DNA of 64,000 bases. It comes from Limnomonas spitsbergensis (lineage: Eukaryota; Chlorophyta; Chlorophyceae; Chlamydomonadales). Under the pieces are notes generated by a model, which was not told the DNA's origin, ran no database searches, and worked only from the letters and a program-made list of their open reading frames with translations. The DNA is taken from positions 1,516,501 to 1,580,500 of the forward strand of contig JAYJMM010000032.1 of assembly GCA_037349105.1 (NCBI GenBank). The letters run 5' to 3'. Positions 32,677-43,259 of this stretch are shown here, one piece after another; the stretch's first letter is position 1; each line of letters begins with the position of its first letter. The translations under genes and the position numbers were made by a program.

Positions 32677-33390
32677 GTGCCGCGTGGGCTTGGCAGAGGT
32701 AGGAGCACACTCATTGGGTCTAAGTGCATGAGGTTGAGAGGTAAGGGGGAGTGCTGGGGTTCTTAAAAAAGTGATAATGGGCTAGAGGGGGGGAGAGAGG
32801 GAGGGAGAGAGCAAATGTGAAAGAGACGCAAATATGGGCTCGGTTGGTCCCTGGTGTGGACAGAATTTCCACCAATGTTGAGTACGGCAATGATTGCAGC
32901 AGCTTTTTTTTTCATTACCAGTATTCAGCGCAGTCGGTCTTACTTTTTCTTCGTCACCAAAACTGGCTGTCCTCAAGGCCAGGCCCACACTTTTTTTGGC
33001 GGTGTAAACCTGGGGGCAACATGTCCCGACATGGCAACTCGGCTCCATGACAAGTATTACGATCCTTCCGTGCACGTATGTAAAGGTTTCGTGATGAAAA
33101 TAGGTGGAATCCGTCTGGCGACAAGGGAGACATGTGTGTTGTGTCCCGGTGGGTCCCACAACTCACAACATATATCGTATTGGCCCCACCCCTCCCGCCC
33201 CAACCAAGAGGCCCACTCCCCACGCCTACCTTCCGCCGCCAGCGCTTGCAAAAACAATGAAGTCAAACATGTGAAATGAAGATGCGCAGCTTACTGACAT
33301 ACATGTATTATGAACAAGCTCGCATGAACAACAAGAAACAGTGAAAAGCAGAGAGAGGCCAATGTTCATCTGTGTATTTTCTTGCCACAG

Positions 33391-33484
33391 GGCAACAGGA
33401 GGGCGCGGGGGGGCAGGAGGGCGAAGAAGGACGTGCAGGAGAGCAGGCTGGCGAAGAAGGACATGAAGGAGGGCAGGCTGACAG
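33391..33484 (+). CDS. Candidate exon (dup B copy 1), Gly/Glu-rich repeat
   Basis: TATTTTCTTGCCACAG precedes and GTAGGTGG follows a 94-bp segment containing a 30-bp internal duplication around GAAGAAGGAC. One frame reads GQEGEEGRAGEQAGEEGHEG. The identical structure is kept in the dup B partner at 53420-53513. Splice signals are good but no gene partner was traced. Confidence 0.3.
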
Positions 33485-33797
33485 GTAGGTGGTTGCGGCC
33501 TTGTGCACACACAATATAGCCGGCAGCATCCGGGAGATGTTTGCATTGATCTAGTAAGGGAGTGTTGGCCGTGCAAACAAGATCAACATGTTGTTGCATT
33601 GGCCGTGCATGGAGGTAGCGGCATCAGCATTAGTGCATCGGTGCATGAGACTACACATGCCTGTCTCTCACTCAGCACCCTATGGGACTAACAAGTGACG
33701 CTCAGCCCTACCACCCCCGTGAGGTGCGGCGCTCAACCCAACGACCCGAGTGCAAGAGGCCATCCTTCCCGGTAGCCCTGCATGCCGGTGCGCTCAC

Positions 33798-33990
33798 CTG
33801 TAGGCTGCTTGGACAGGACAGCCGCGACCAACATGGCCCCAGTGAGGTCTGAAGCGAGCAATTTATCATCATCAAGGAGACAATCCACGAAGGTCCAAGC
33901 TTGGCCAGCCCTTTGTTGTTCTTGCAATGTGTCAGCCGAGGCGCCATACTCTTGGACCTTCTTCCGCATGCTGTCCTTAGCCGTTGCCAT
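33798..33990 (-). CDS. Candidate exon (dup B copy 1), helical protein
   Basis: On the minus strand GTATCTCACAG abuts ATG at 33990, and the frame MATAKDSMRKKVQEYGASAD continues through LQEQQRAGQAWTFVDCLLDD to LVAAVLSKQPTG. It ends at CAG before GTGAGC at 33797. Both splice sites are near-consensus. The duplicate at 53827-54019 keeps the frame and both sites. The product is unrecognised, predicted helical and charged. Confidence 0.5.
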
Positions 33991-34280
33991 CTGTGAGATA
34001 CCAGTTGGTTGTCATGAAGGATAATTTGGCAGCTGTCCAGGCCACTAGCATGGCTAGGAAGGGATCAAGGAATCAAGGAAGTACCATGCGAGTGCAAGTC
34101 AAACAAGAGCACATTGGCTTCTTGAAATTCAAAAGCTTGCTTGACTTCCTATATACTTGTTCCCATAATTCGCTGTTCCCCCTGACCGCCTCGCAAGATT
34201 ATCCCTCAGAAGCTGAGCCTTGCGTCTCCTGGTTCCCACTGGTGAAAATACTCTCACAAGGCTCTCACCTTGTGCTTTGC

Positions 34281-34553
34281 TCAGACGCAGTGTTGGCGTC
34301 CAGATTTCAGGAAAACACAGCGGGCCGACAATGCATGCGTCCGTAAGCCTAGTCCGAGGTCCTGCATGAAATAGAGCAGGTCCACTCGAGGTTCCACTGG
34401 TGAAAAATTCTCGCACAATTGGGAACAAGGGCCGTAGAGATCTTCTGAAGTGAAGACCTTTGCGCGCGCGCGCAAGACCGTGAGTCGGACTTGACTTGAA
34501 TCAGGAGCAGCTAGCAGGACTGCCTGGAACACTGCTGATAATCTGCATCTCAC
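34281..34553 (-). CDS. Candidate exon region upstream of the helical exon
   Basis: On the minus strand a frame begins MRCRLSAVFQAVLLAAPDSS and continues RLTVLRARAKVFTSEDLYG. A second frame in the same stretch ends at AGCACAAG before GTGAGAG, a near-consensus donor, near 34270. The exact exon and frame are unresolved. Both alternatives are preserved in the dup B partner at 54309-54581. Confidence 0.25.
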   Translation of the reverse strand: MRCRLSAVFQAVLLAAPDSSQVRLTVLRARAKVFTSEDLYGPCSQLCENFSPVEPRVDLLYFMQDLGLGLRTHALSARCVFLKSGRQHCV

Positions 34554-35222
34554 CTACCTAGCCACTGGAAGCCCCAGAGGAAGAAAGAGGAAGCCGGCGC
34601 GTCCGGGCTCGGCAAACTAATGGAAAAGAACGCAACGCGAAGAGTGGACAGTAGGACAAAGGGCCAATGGTAGTAAAAACGCCGATGAGGCGTGGATTTG
34701 GCGAAGTACAGGTTGATTGACGAGACGCCCAAGCCCCGGTCTGTACACCCTTTAAGGGGGAAAGGGGCAATGGCGGGTCAGTTAGTATTGTCAGTTAGTA
34801 CATACTAGTTACAGAAGATCTGACTGGTTCAAGGCATAAATTCGCTTCAATGGGCTCAAGAAGAAAGCCCCATGTTAGGTCTTCATCGCCTCAATCTTTG
34901 CTCTGCCACTCCTGCTCCTCGTGTGCAACCTCAAAGATGTCCTCACCGTCATCCAGGCGCTTGCTTGCTATACCGAACGTCTGAATCATGGTAACGTATC
35001 AAGGGTTTCAGCTCGTTTGATTCGCAAAGGCGGGCCTAAGGGGAGCAGGTAGGAGGGGGGCATTCGGTTGCTAGAGGTAGGCTCAGGCCAGTTTGGGGAA
35101 GGGGGTTGGACGCATTTGATTCGCAAAGGCGGGCCTCAGGGGAGCAGGTTAGAGGGGGGCATTCGGTTGCTAGAGGTAGGCTCAGGCCAGTTTGGGGAAG
35201 GGGGTAAGGGTCGGCCACACCC

Positions 35223-36262
35223 CAGGGCAGTTACGGACCTTCAAATTCTACTCGGCCGAAGCCGAACTGCCTTCGGCAGTTCGGTCGGCCGGCCGGCTGG
35301 CCGGCCGAACTGCCGTCCAAATTTTGTCGGCCGTAATATTTTTGTTATCATTATTTTGCCGAATCGATCTGTTTTTTCTTTGGCCTGGTGGACACTTATA
35401 CTGGCTGTCCCCACGACCAGGCCCACACTGTTTTCGGCGGTGTAAACCTGCGTGCAGCATGTCCCTGCCTACATGGCACCTCGGCTCCATGACAGATATT
35501 ACAATCGTTTTGTATACATATGTGAAGGTTTAGTGCTGAAACAGGTGGAATCCGCCCAGCAATGAGGGAGAAATCGAGATGAGATACCGCTTGGAATGGC
35601 TACGAAACACGCATGCCTTGTACGGCTCTTAACTTTCCACAGCCGTACGGGCAGCATGGGCTGCATCTAGATAATTTTTGCTTTGCTAAAGAGCATTCGT
35701 TTGCTCCATTTCTCGACGTTCTCCGCTAACATTCGAATACGCCGTGAGCTGTTTTGTGTGTGCTGAATTTTGAATGTGTTGGAACACGCGCAAATTCTGT
35801 CATGCCTTCGTCGACATATGGCCGTTGAACTGCAAAGTTTTATCACAAGAAGGCATTGAACCAAGCAACATTTCCGTCAAGAAAGCTCCCGAAATTCCGT
35901 TGGCATGGTTGCGCGAGTCGCACATATGTTGTTGTGGTCGCTTTACCGCCGATTTTGAAATGGAAAGCGTGGGCCTGGTCGTGGGGACAGCCTTCGATAG
36001 TTCGATTGCTATCGAGTGTTCAGCAATGTCAGCCGCACGCGAATTAAATGAGGCCTAATATGGCCTGCTTTCGACCGAACCCCGACCTCAGATTCGGCCT
36101 TCGGCCGAACCCCCCCTCCGCAGCCTTCGGCTGCAGCCTGCCTTCGGCCGACCCCCCCCTTCTTTTTCTTTCGGCCATCGCCGAGTCGCCCCTAGCGGGG
36201 CAATCGGCCATATTTATTTTTTGGCCATTCTGGTCGGCCGCCGATCGGCTGTAACTGCCCTG
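35223..36262. mobile_element. Non-autonomous hAT-like transposon inserted in the satellite (1040 bp)
   Basis: The ends are perfect inverted repeats, CAGGGCAGTTAC at 35223 and GTAACTGCCCTG ending at 36262, flanked by perfect 8-bp duplications CCACACCC (35215-35222 and 36263-36270). The corresponding uninterrupted site is seen in other spacers, for example near 37790 and 55240. A 24-bp inverted pair, GGCTGTCCCCACGACCAGGC plus CCAC at 35403-35426 and its complement at 35969-35992, lies inside, together with many GGCCTTCGGCC-type palindromes. About 180 bp near 35385-35565 resemble dup B sequence at 32945-33130. No transposase was recognised. Confidence 0.92.
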
Positions 36263-38653
36263 CCACACCCCCTGGTCACACTTGCTGCTTCTCAGATCCT
36301 GACACATTTTCTGGTCTCAGAAGTGTGAACTTTCTATAACATCGACCCTCGTGTCCAGAGGCTCATGTCACATCTGGCTCGGCATCCCTTGACGGTAGCG
36401 GCAGTATCAATGCTGATGAAGATTCTTTTTCTAACGTTGGCATTCAGCTCGGGCACATTTAGCGGAAATGGCATATACGCTGGACGCATTTGATTTGCAA
36501 AGGCGGGCCTCAGGGGAGCAGGTAGGAGGGGGACATTCGGTTGCTACATGTAGGCTCAGGCCAGTTTAGGGAAGGGGGTGGATGCATTTGATTCGCAAAG
36601 GCGGGCCTCAGGGGAGCAGGTAGGAGGGGGGCATTTGGTTGCTAGAGGTAGGCTCATGCCAGTTTATTTAGGAAAGGGGGTGGATGCATTTGATTGGCAA
36701 AGGCGGGCCTCAGGGGATCAGGTAGGAGGGGGGCATTCGGTTGCTAGAGGTAGGCTCAGGCCAGTTAGTTAGGGAAGGGGGGGGGACGTATTTGATTCGC
36801 AAAGGCGGGTCTAAGGGGAGCAGATAGGAGGGGGGCATTCGGTTGCTAGAGGTAGGCTCAGGCCAGTTTAGGGAAGGGGGGGGGACACATTTGATTCGCA
36901 AAGGCGGGCCTCAGGGTATCAGGTAGGAGGAAGGCATTCGGTTGCTAGAGGTAAGCTCAGGCCAGTTTGTGGAAGGGGGGGGGACGCATTTGATTCGCAA
37001 AGGCGGGTCTAAGGGGAGCAGGTAGGAGGGGGGCATTCGGTTGCTAGAGGTAGGCTCAGGCCAGTTTATTTAGGAAAGGGGGTGGATGCATTTGATTGGC
37101 AAAGGCGGGCCTCAGGGGATCAGGTAGGAGGGGGGCATTCGGTTGCTAGAGATAAGCTCAGGCCAGTTTAGGGAAGGGGGGGGGGGCGCATTTGATTCGC
37201 AAAGGCGGACCTCAGGGGAGCAGGTAGGAGGGGGGCATTCGGTTGCTAGAGGTAGACTCAGGCCAGTTTAGGGAAGGGGGTTGGACGCATTTGATTCGCA
37301 AAGGCGGGTCTAAGGGGAGCGGGTAGGAGGGGGGCATTCGGTTGCTAGAGGTAGGCTCAGGCCAGTTTATGGAAGGGGGGGGGACGCATTTGATTCGCAA
37401 AGGCGGGCCTCAGGGGAGCAGGTAGGAGGGGGGCATTCGGTTGCTAGAGGTAGGCTCAGGCCAGTTTAGGGAAGGGGGTTGGACGCATTTGATTCGCAAA
37501 GGCGGGTCTAAGGGGAGCAGGTAGGAGGGGGGCATTCGGTTGCTAGAGGTAGGCTCAGGCCAGTTTATTAGGGAAGGGGGTTGGACGCATTTGATTTGCA
37601 AAGGCGGGTCTAATGGGAGCAGGTAGGAGGGGGGCATTCGGTTGCAAGAGGTAGGCTCAGGCCAGTTTATGGAAGGGGGGAGGGCCGCATTTGATTCGCA
37701 AAGGCGGGCCTCAGGGGAGCAGGTTAGAGGGGGGCATTCGGTTGCTAGAGGTAGGCTCAGGCCAGTTTGGGGAAGGGGGTAAGGGTCGGCCACACCCCCT
37801 GGTCACACTTGCTGCTTCTCAGATCCTGACAAATTTTCTGGTCTTAGAAGTGTGAACTTTCTATAACATCGACCCTTGTGTCCAGAGGCTCATGTCACAT
37901 CTGGCTCGGCATCCCTTGACGGTAGCGGCAGTATCAATGCTGATGAAGATTCTTTTTCCAACGTTGGAATTCTGCTCGGGCACATTTAGCGGAAATGGCT
38001 ATACGCTGGACGCATTTGATTTGCAAAGGCGGGCCTTAGGGGAGCAGGTAGGAGGGGGACATTCGGTTGCTAGAGGTAGGCTCAGGCCAGTTTAGGGAAG
38101 GGGGTGGATGCATTTGATTCGCAAAGGCGGGCCTCAGGGGAGCAGGTAGGAGGGGGGCATTCGGTTGCTAGAGGTAGGCTCAGGCCAGTTTATTTAGGAA
38201 AGGGGGTGGATGCATTTGATTGGCAAAGGCGGGCCTCAGGGGATCAGGTAGGAGGGGGGCATTCGGTTGCTAGAGGTAGGCTCAGGCCAGTTAGTTAGGG
38301 AAGGGGGGGGGGACGTATTTGATTCGCAAAGGCGGGTCTAAGGGGAGCAGATAGGAGGGGGGCATTCGGTTGCTAGAGGTAGGCTCAGGCCAGTTTAGGG
38401 AAGGGGGGGGGACACATTTGATTCGCAAAGGCGGGCCTCAGGGTATCAGGTAGGAGGAAGGCATTCGGTTGCTAGAGGTAAGCTCAGGCCAGTTTATGGA
38501 AGGGGGGGGGACGCATTTGATTCGCAAAGGCGGGTCTAAGGGGAGCAGGTAGGAGGGGGGCATTCGGTTGCTAGAGGTAGGCTCAGGCCAATTTACGGAA
38601 GGGGGGGGACGCATTTCATTTGCAAAGGCGGGTCTAAGGGGAGCAGGTAGGAG

Positions 38654-38783
38654 CATGGTAGCACAATCCGGCTAAACACGTGCCGTATCGAGCAGTATCG
38701 TGCCGTATCGTGGCATTTGGGTAGTACAATCCGGCTGAACCTGTGCCGTATTGCGCTGTATCATGCCGTATCGTGCTACCATG
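38654..38783. mobile_element. 130-bp miniature inverted-repeat element in the satellite
   Basis: The termini CATGGTAGCAC and GTGCTACCATG are perfect 11-bp inverted repeats, extending to about 18 bp with two mismatches. The element is flanked by perfect 8-bp duplications GGTAGGAG (38646-38653 and 38784-38791). Removing the element and one octamer restores a normal 99-bp unit. The interior is itself a degenerate direct duplication of about 62 bp containing CAATCCGGCT and GTGCCGTATCG words. The 8-bp duplication fits a hAT-mobilised MITE. Confidence 0.9.
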
Positions 38784-39800
38784 GGTAGGAGGGGGGCATT
38801 CGGTTGCTAGAGGTAGGCTCAGGCCAGTTTAGGGAAGGGGGGGGGGGCGCATTTGATTCGCAAAGGCGGACCTCAGGGGAGCAGGTAGGAGGGGGGCATT
38901 CGGTTGCTAGAGGTAGACTCAGGCCAGTTTAGGGAAGGGGGTTGGACGCATTTGATTCGCAAAGGCGGGTCTAAGGGGAGCGGGTAGGAGGGGGGCATTC
39001 GGTTGCTAGAGGTAGGCTCAGGCCAGTTTAGGGAAGGGGGGGGATGCATTTGATTGGCAAAAGTGGGCCTAAGGGAAGCTGGTAGGAGGGGGGCATTCGG
39101 TTGCTAGAGGTAGACTCAGGCCAGTTTAGGGAAGGGGGTTGGACGCATTTGATTCGCAAAGGCGGGTCTAAGGGAAGCAGGTAGGAGGGGGGCATTCGGT
39201 TGCTAGAGGTAGGCTCAGGCCAGGTTAGGGAAGGGGGTTGGACGCATTTGATTCGCAAAGGCGGGCGTCAGGGGAGCAGGTAAGAGGGGGGCATTCGGTT
39301 GCTAGAGGTAGGCTCAGGCCAGTTTGGGGAAGGGGGTAAGGGTCGGCCACACCCCCTGGTCACACTTGCTGCATCTCAGATCCTGACACATTTTCTGGTC
39401 TCAGAAGTGTGAACTTTCTACAACATCGACCCTTGTGTCCAGAGGCTCATGTCACATCTGGCTCGGCGTCCCTTGACGGTAGCGGCAGTATCAATGCTGA
39501 TGAAGATTCTTTTTCTAACGTTGAAATTCAGCTCGGGCACATTTAGCGGAAATGGCATATACGCTGGACGCATTTCATTTGCAAAGGCGGGCCTCAGGGG
39601 AGCAGGTAGGAGGGGGACATTCGGTTGCTAGAGGTAGGCTCATGCCAGTTTAGGGAAGGGGGTGGATGCATTTGATTCGCAAAGGCGGGCCTCAGGGGAG
39701 CAGGTAGGAGGGGGGCATTCGGTTGCTAGAGGTAGGCTCAGGCCAGTTTAGGAAAGGGGGTGGATGTATTTGATTCGCAAAGGCGGGCCTCAGGGGAGCG

Positions 39801-40129
39801 TTCTGGGAATGACTGAATGAGCTTGTTGGCTCGTGTTTACTGGGTCGAAGGCTCCAAAACAAAAAATCCTTACCTTATTTTCACGTCAGATTTCACCGAG
39901 CCAAGGCATGAAGCCAAAGCCCGTGGACGGGTAGGGGGGCCAGAGGGCGGGGCCTCACCCCTCCCAAACCAACAGAGCATTCCAACATAAGACGAGGGAG
40001 AAAGGAACCTTGCCCTATTTGGGGCATGGAGATTAAGGAAACTAGTATGCAGCGCAGCATGGGGCCAAAGCCTCAGTCATCCGCGCTGCAACCATTAACA
40101 CTACACAACACCAGCCTGGGGTCACTCAC
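39801..40129. other. Right flank of the left satellite
   Basis: Unique sequence with no supported exon; the intron of the candidate gene at 40130-40207 would extend into it. Confidence 0.35.
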
Positions 40130-40207
40130 CCGCTGGCACTAGTGGCAGTCGTTCTACAGGAGGTGGAACCACCTTGACAGTACCGCCGCCTGGCATTCGA
40201 CGATGCC
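40130..40207 (-). CDS. Candidate 78-bp internal exon
   Basis: On the minus strand TTTCCCTCCATCAG precedes the exon and GTGAGTGAC follows it, both near-consensus. The frame reads HRRMPGGGTVKVVPPPVERL then PLVPAG. Neighbouring exons were not traced and no domain was recognised. Confidence 0.35.
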
Positions 40208-40229
40208 CTGATGGAGGGAAATCCCATGA

Positions 40230-40375
40230 TGAAGTGGCCTTGACACAGCTCCTCCTCAGCAGTGCAGTCCACATGTGTGAACATGACATAGGTTAAAGTG
40301 TGATGTTGCCCGGGGTAAAGTGGACACCATCACACAGCTCCACCTCATCAGTGTTGTCAGCATGTGTGAACAGAG
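40230..40375. repeat. Diverged tandem pair of about 70-95 bp
   Basis: Two related segments each contain CACAGCTCC, CCTCA-CAGTG and CATGTGTGAAC in the same order. Confidence 0.5.
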
Positions 40376-40464
40376 AAATGTATGAAGTGTGAAGGGGTAA
40401 GGTTTCAATGATAAAGAGTCCACACGTATGTCCGCATGGCATGAGCAGTGTATGCCGTGCACAT

Positions 40465-40652
40465 GCTTTAGGGTTCACGCTTAATGATTTAGGGTTTATG
40501 CTTAATACTTTAGGTTCCATATTTAATGATTTAGGGTTCATGCTTAATGATTAAGGGGTTATGATTCATGGTTTTGGGTTCATGCTTAATGATTTAGGGT
40601 CCTTGCTTAATGATTTAGGGTTCATGCAAAATGATTTAGGGTTCATGTCGCA
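40465..40652. repeat. 20-bp telomere-like minisatellite
   Basis: About nine copies of GATTTAGGGTTCATGCTTAA plus T carry a TTTAGGG core. Units differ by a few substitutions (TTTATGC, TCCTTGC, GGGGTTATG). The TTTAGGG word matches the plant-type telomere repeat, while the rest of the unit does not. Confidence 0.9.
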
Positions 40653-41014
40653 CCATAAAGCAGTAAACGCGCCAATATGGTAAACTCCGTAATCTCCGGT
40701 AAAGGCGCCTTAGAGAGGTGTCCTTCTACTCATAAACACGGTACATCACCGTACACACAGGCTCCTTGTACTTCAGACAAGAGCTGTTAACTGGCTACTG
40801 TAAGGTTCAGCCCTAGCGGGAAGTCTCTCTGCCTACGGGTAAGTCTGGGTGTCCCTGTCTCGTGGGTACCGCCCCTACTACTTCACTCGCCCCCCGCTCC
40901 TCAGCGTTAAGCCTATCGGGCATGCGCTGGGAGCCGGAAAAAAAGGGATCGGTACTGTTAGGAAGAAACTTCTGGCAATATGTACACCTCAGAAGATCAA
41001 AAGTATCAAAGCAA

Positions 41015-41172
41015 ATCTGCCTGGTTCAGGCCTTCTACACGCATCTGCCTGGTTCAGGCCATATACACAAATCTGCCTGGTTCAGGCCGTTCACACGCAT
41101 CTGCCTGATTCAGGCCATGTACACAAATCTGCCTGGTTCAGGCCGTCCAAACGCATCTGCCTGGTTCAAGCT
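41015..41172 (+). repeat. 28-bp minisatellite with alternating unit types
   Basis: Units share ATCTGCCTGGTTCAGGCC followed by a variable 10-mer that ends alternately in ACGC or ACAA, giving a 56-bp dimeric period. About 5.6 units are present. Confidence 0.92.
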
Positions 41173-41759
41173 TCCTTCAAGGCAAAATTCACATAATCTC
41201 TGCAGGCAATGCGCACATACTGCGCGTCATTCTAAGCATCTCAGTTGCTCATCACCAAACTTGGCTGTTAATCAGAATCATTAGGCCAGGCTAAATATAA
41301 CCGCTGCTCTCGCCCCACTGCGCCATAGACGCCTGGTCTTTAAGGCCACAGGAAATGCGCGCCGCAGCAGCGGCTTCTGCCCTCTTGGGTACAATCACTA
41401 CTCTACAAAATCAAGTCTTGTCGTCCATGCGCTAGCATATGTACTACCGCAGCCTTGCTGCTGCGGCTCTTGAGAAAATAATTTGTATAACCCGTCGCTG
41501 CTCTAGGTCTTGCCGCCACCTAGCATAATCCGCCATTGGCCCGCTGGCCTCCGGCCCAACACCTGCCGTGCACTAGGACCAGGTGCGCTGTGCCTGAAAG
41601 CGTCAGTCTTCTGCTGCTCAGTTTCCTGCCCTGTCCTGCCGGTGACGGTGTGGGTATCGTCATATGTTCAGCGGCCTTGCCGCTCTGGGCTTGGCCTTCC
41701 CTGAGGTTCAGGTGTCGGTGCACCCTTCAAATGCCGATTCCTCTTCTATGTTGTAAGAT
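41173..41759. other. Region 3' of the LINE coding sequence
   Basis: In the LINE orientation this would be its 3' untranslated region. No poly(A) or simple-repeat tail is evident, so the 3' end of the element could not be placed. Confidence 0.35.
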
Positions 41760-43259
41760 CTAGCGCCACCTTGGCCCATCTATGGACCGCTCATGGGGTG
41801 ACACTGGCCTCTCCTCATCCAAGGAATATCTTCCTCCAAAAAGTCTCTGCTTCCAAGAAGCCTCTCGCTCCTCTTCCTCCTCTTCCGTCTCTTCCCCCTC
41901 TTCCGTCTCATTCTCCTCTTCTGCCGCAGGCCTGTGATCTGTGACAGACAGGTCCCCCATTTCCAGGGCGAACTTCTCCCACAGCACCACCTGCTGCGTC
42001 AGTACAGTGATCTGCTCCTCATCGGTCATATTCAAGTACCCTGGCACCGTGATTACGAACGTGCTCAGCTTGCCCCTGGTGGCCATTGGCAGCCCCTCAT
42101 AGAACATGTGCGAGACCGAGTGCCTTCTGCCAAAGTAGTCCACTGCATCCCTGGAGATCTGCAGCAACTCTGCTGTGGACAGTACTCTGTGCGCAAACGC
42201 CTCCACTGTCTCCTCTGGCTCGACCTCTGGATCCAAGGTTGTTTTGACTCCCAGCTTGAGGTTGGTGATCGCGGATCTCTCATCCGAGGTCGGCTTCCCC
42301 ACCTCCTCCTTTACCACCCTGATCCACAGGGTAAGAAGGGAAACCTCACAACACTGCTCCTCTGCTGGAGCGGCCCACTGCCCCCCGATCCTTTCCATAT
42401 CCTTGGTGGCCCTGTCCCCTGCGTGGGGCGCTGCCCTGATGGCCGCCATCAACGGCCCCACACTGGCAGGCTTGTTGTTCCACAACCTGGCCAGGGATCG
42501 CACGAGCATGGCCATGGCCGAGGGTGACTGGCAGGATCCAACAATTTCCCCTGCCACCGTGGCCAGCGCCGGTGGTTCATCTGACAACGCCAGCCTGTTG
42601 TGTGATCCCCAATAGCCACACGCCTGGCAATATTTCTTGGCTGCAACCGCGCCCGGGTGTGACATATCCAACACCGGCACGTTGCCTTGGATAGCTGGGA
42701 TTTTGGTATATTTGGCCACCCCTGCCAAATCCTTTGGGAGGCTCAACGTCGTGTTTCTTTTTCTTATCATATCTCTTAGGTCTTTGTCTGCACCGGGCCC
42801 GTTGTTTGCCATGACTGAGAGTCTGTTTAAGGCTATGATGTGCTTGTCTTTGACATTTCTCCCGTATTTGTTTCTCAGGCCTCTCCCATCCATCAAGTGC
42901 TTGCCTCCCTGTTCTGTCAGGTCTGCTAGGTGAGTGATTCCTAGGTGAAACAAGGGTTGAAGCAGGGTGTACGCATTGAGGGGGTTTGTGGCAGGGAGGG
43001 TAGCAGTGGCAGGGTTGAGCTGTTCTAGCGCTTGGGCGAGTTCCGGGGTATGTGCTGTGAATTGTTGCACCTTGCTTTTCATGATGATCAGGTCATTATC
43101 TGTGATATGGGACAGTTGTCTGAGCCGCATGCAATGTTTAGCCTGTTGGGTGTCTTTAAACCCTGTGGGGCACCCGCCCATGTATTTGAGCTGCTTCTCC
43201 AGGAAACTTCGAGTGACTGTGCCCATGCGCCCTTCATCGCGTAGGGATGTGATGAGCAG
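41760..43259 (-). pseudogene. LINE protein C-terminal half with zinc-knuckle-like and gag-like regions
   Basis: This is the continuation of the RT frame after the TAA, 499 codons to a stop at 41760. It includes KYCQACGYWGSH, a C-x-x-C motif with a nearby His. A helical segment resembling retrotransposon gag or capsid domains follows: EETVEAFAHRVLSTAELL, HMFYEGLPMATRGKLSTF and EEQITVLTQQVVLWEKF. A strongly acidic stretch (EEENETEEGEETEEEEEE) precedes the C-terminus. Gag-like domains normally precede RT, so a C-terminal position is unusual. The gag call is by pattern only and could be wrong. Confidence 0.5.

Larger units (their letters stand above)
32766..35014 (+). repeat. Segmental duplication B, unique part, copy 1
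   Basis: The sequence from AAAAAGTGATAATGGGCTAG onward matches 52794-55040 with offsets of 20026-20029 bp and only scattered substitutions. The match runs on into the 99-bp satellite, so array and flank were duplicated together in direct orientation. It contains dispersed repeat S, candidate exons on both strands and a GCGCGCGC run near 34465. Confidence 0.95.
35015..39800. repeat. 99-bp satellite, left array, with 231-bp spacers
   Basis: Tandem units of about 97-100 bp run GACGCATTTGATTCGCAAAG, GCGGGCCTCAGGGGAGCAGG, TAGGAGGGGGGCATTCGG, TTGCTAGAGGTAGGCTCAGG and CCAGTTTAGGGAAGGGGG. Length variation comes mainly from the terminal G run. A 231-bp spacer interrupts the array at 35204-36482 (enlarged by a hAT insertion), 37779-38008 and 39336-39566. 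The blocks from 36366 and 37890 repeat with a period of about 1525 bp. Minus-strand 33-residue periodic frames (IKCVQPPSLNWPEP) are artefacts broken by the G runs. The array ends abruptly within a unit at about 39800. Confidence 0.97.

Noticed and set aside
41015..41172. CRISPR-like look of evenly spaced repeats
   Set aside because: The units are contiguous with an alternating variable tail, there are no unique spacers or cas genes, and the context is eukaryotic.
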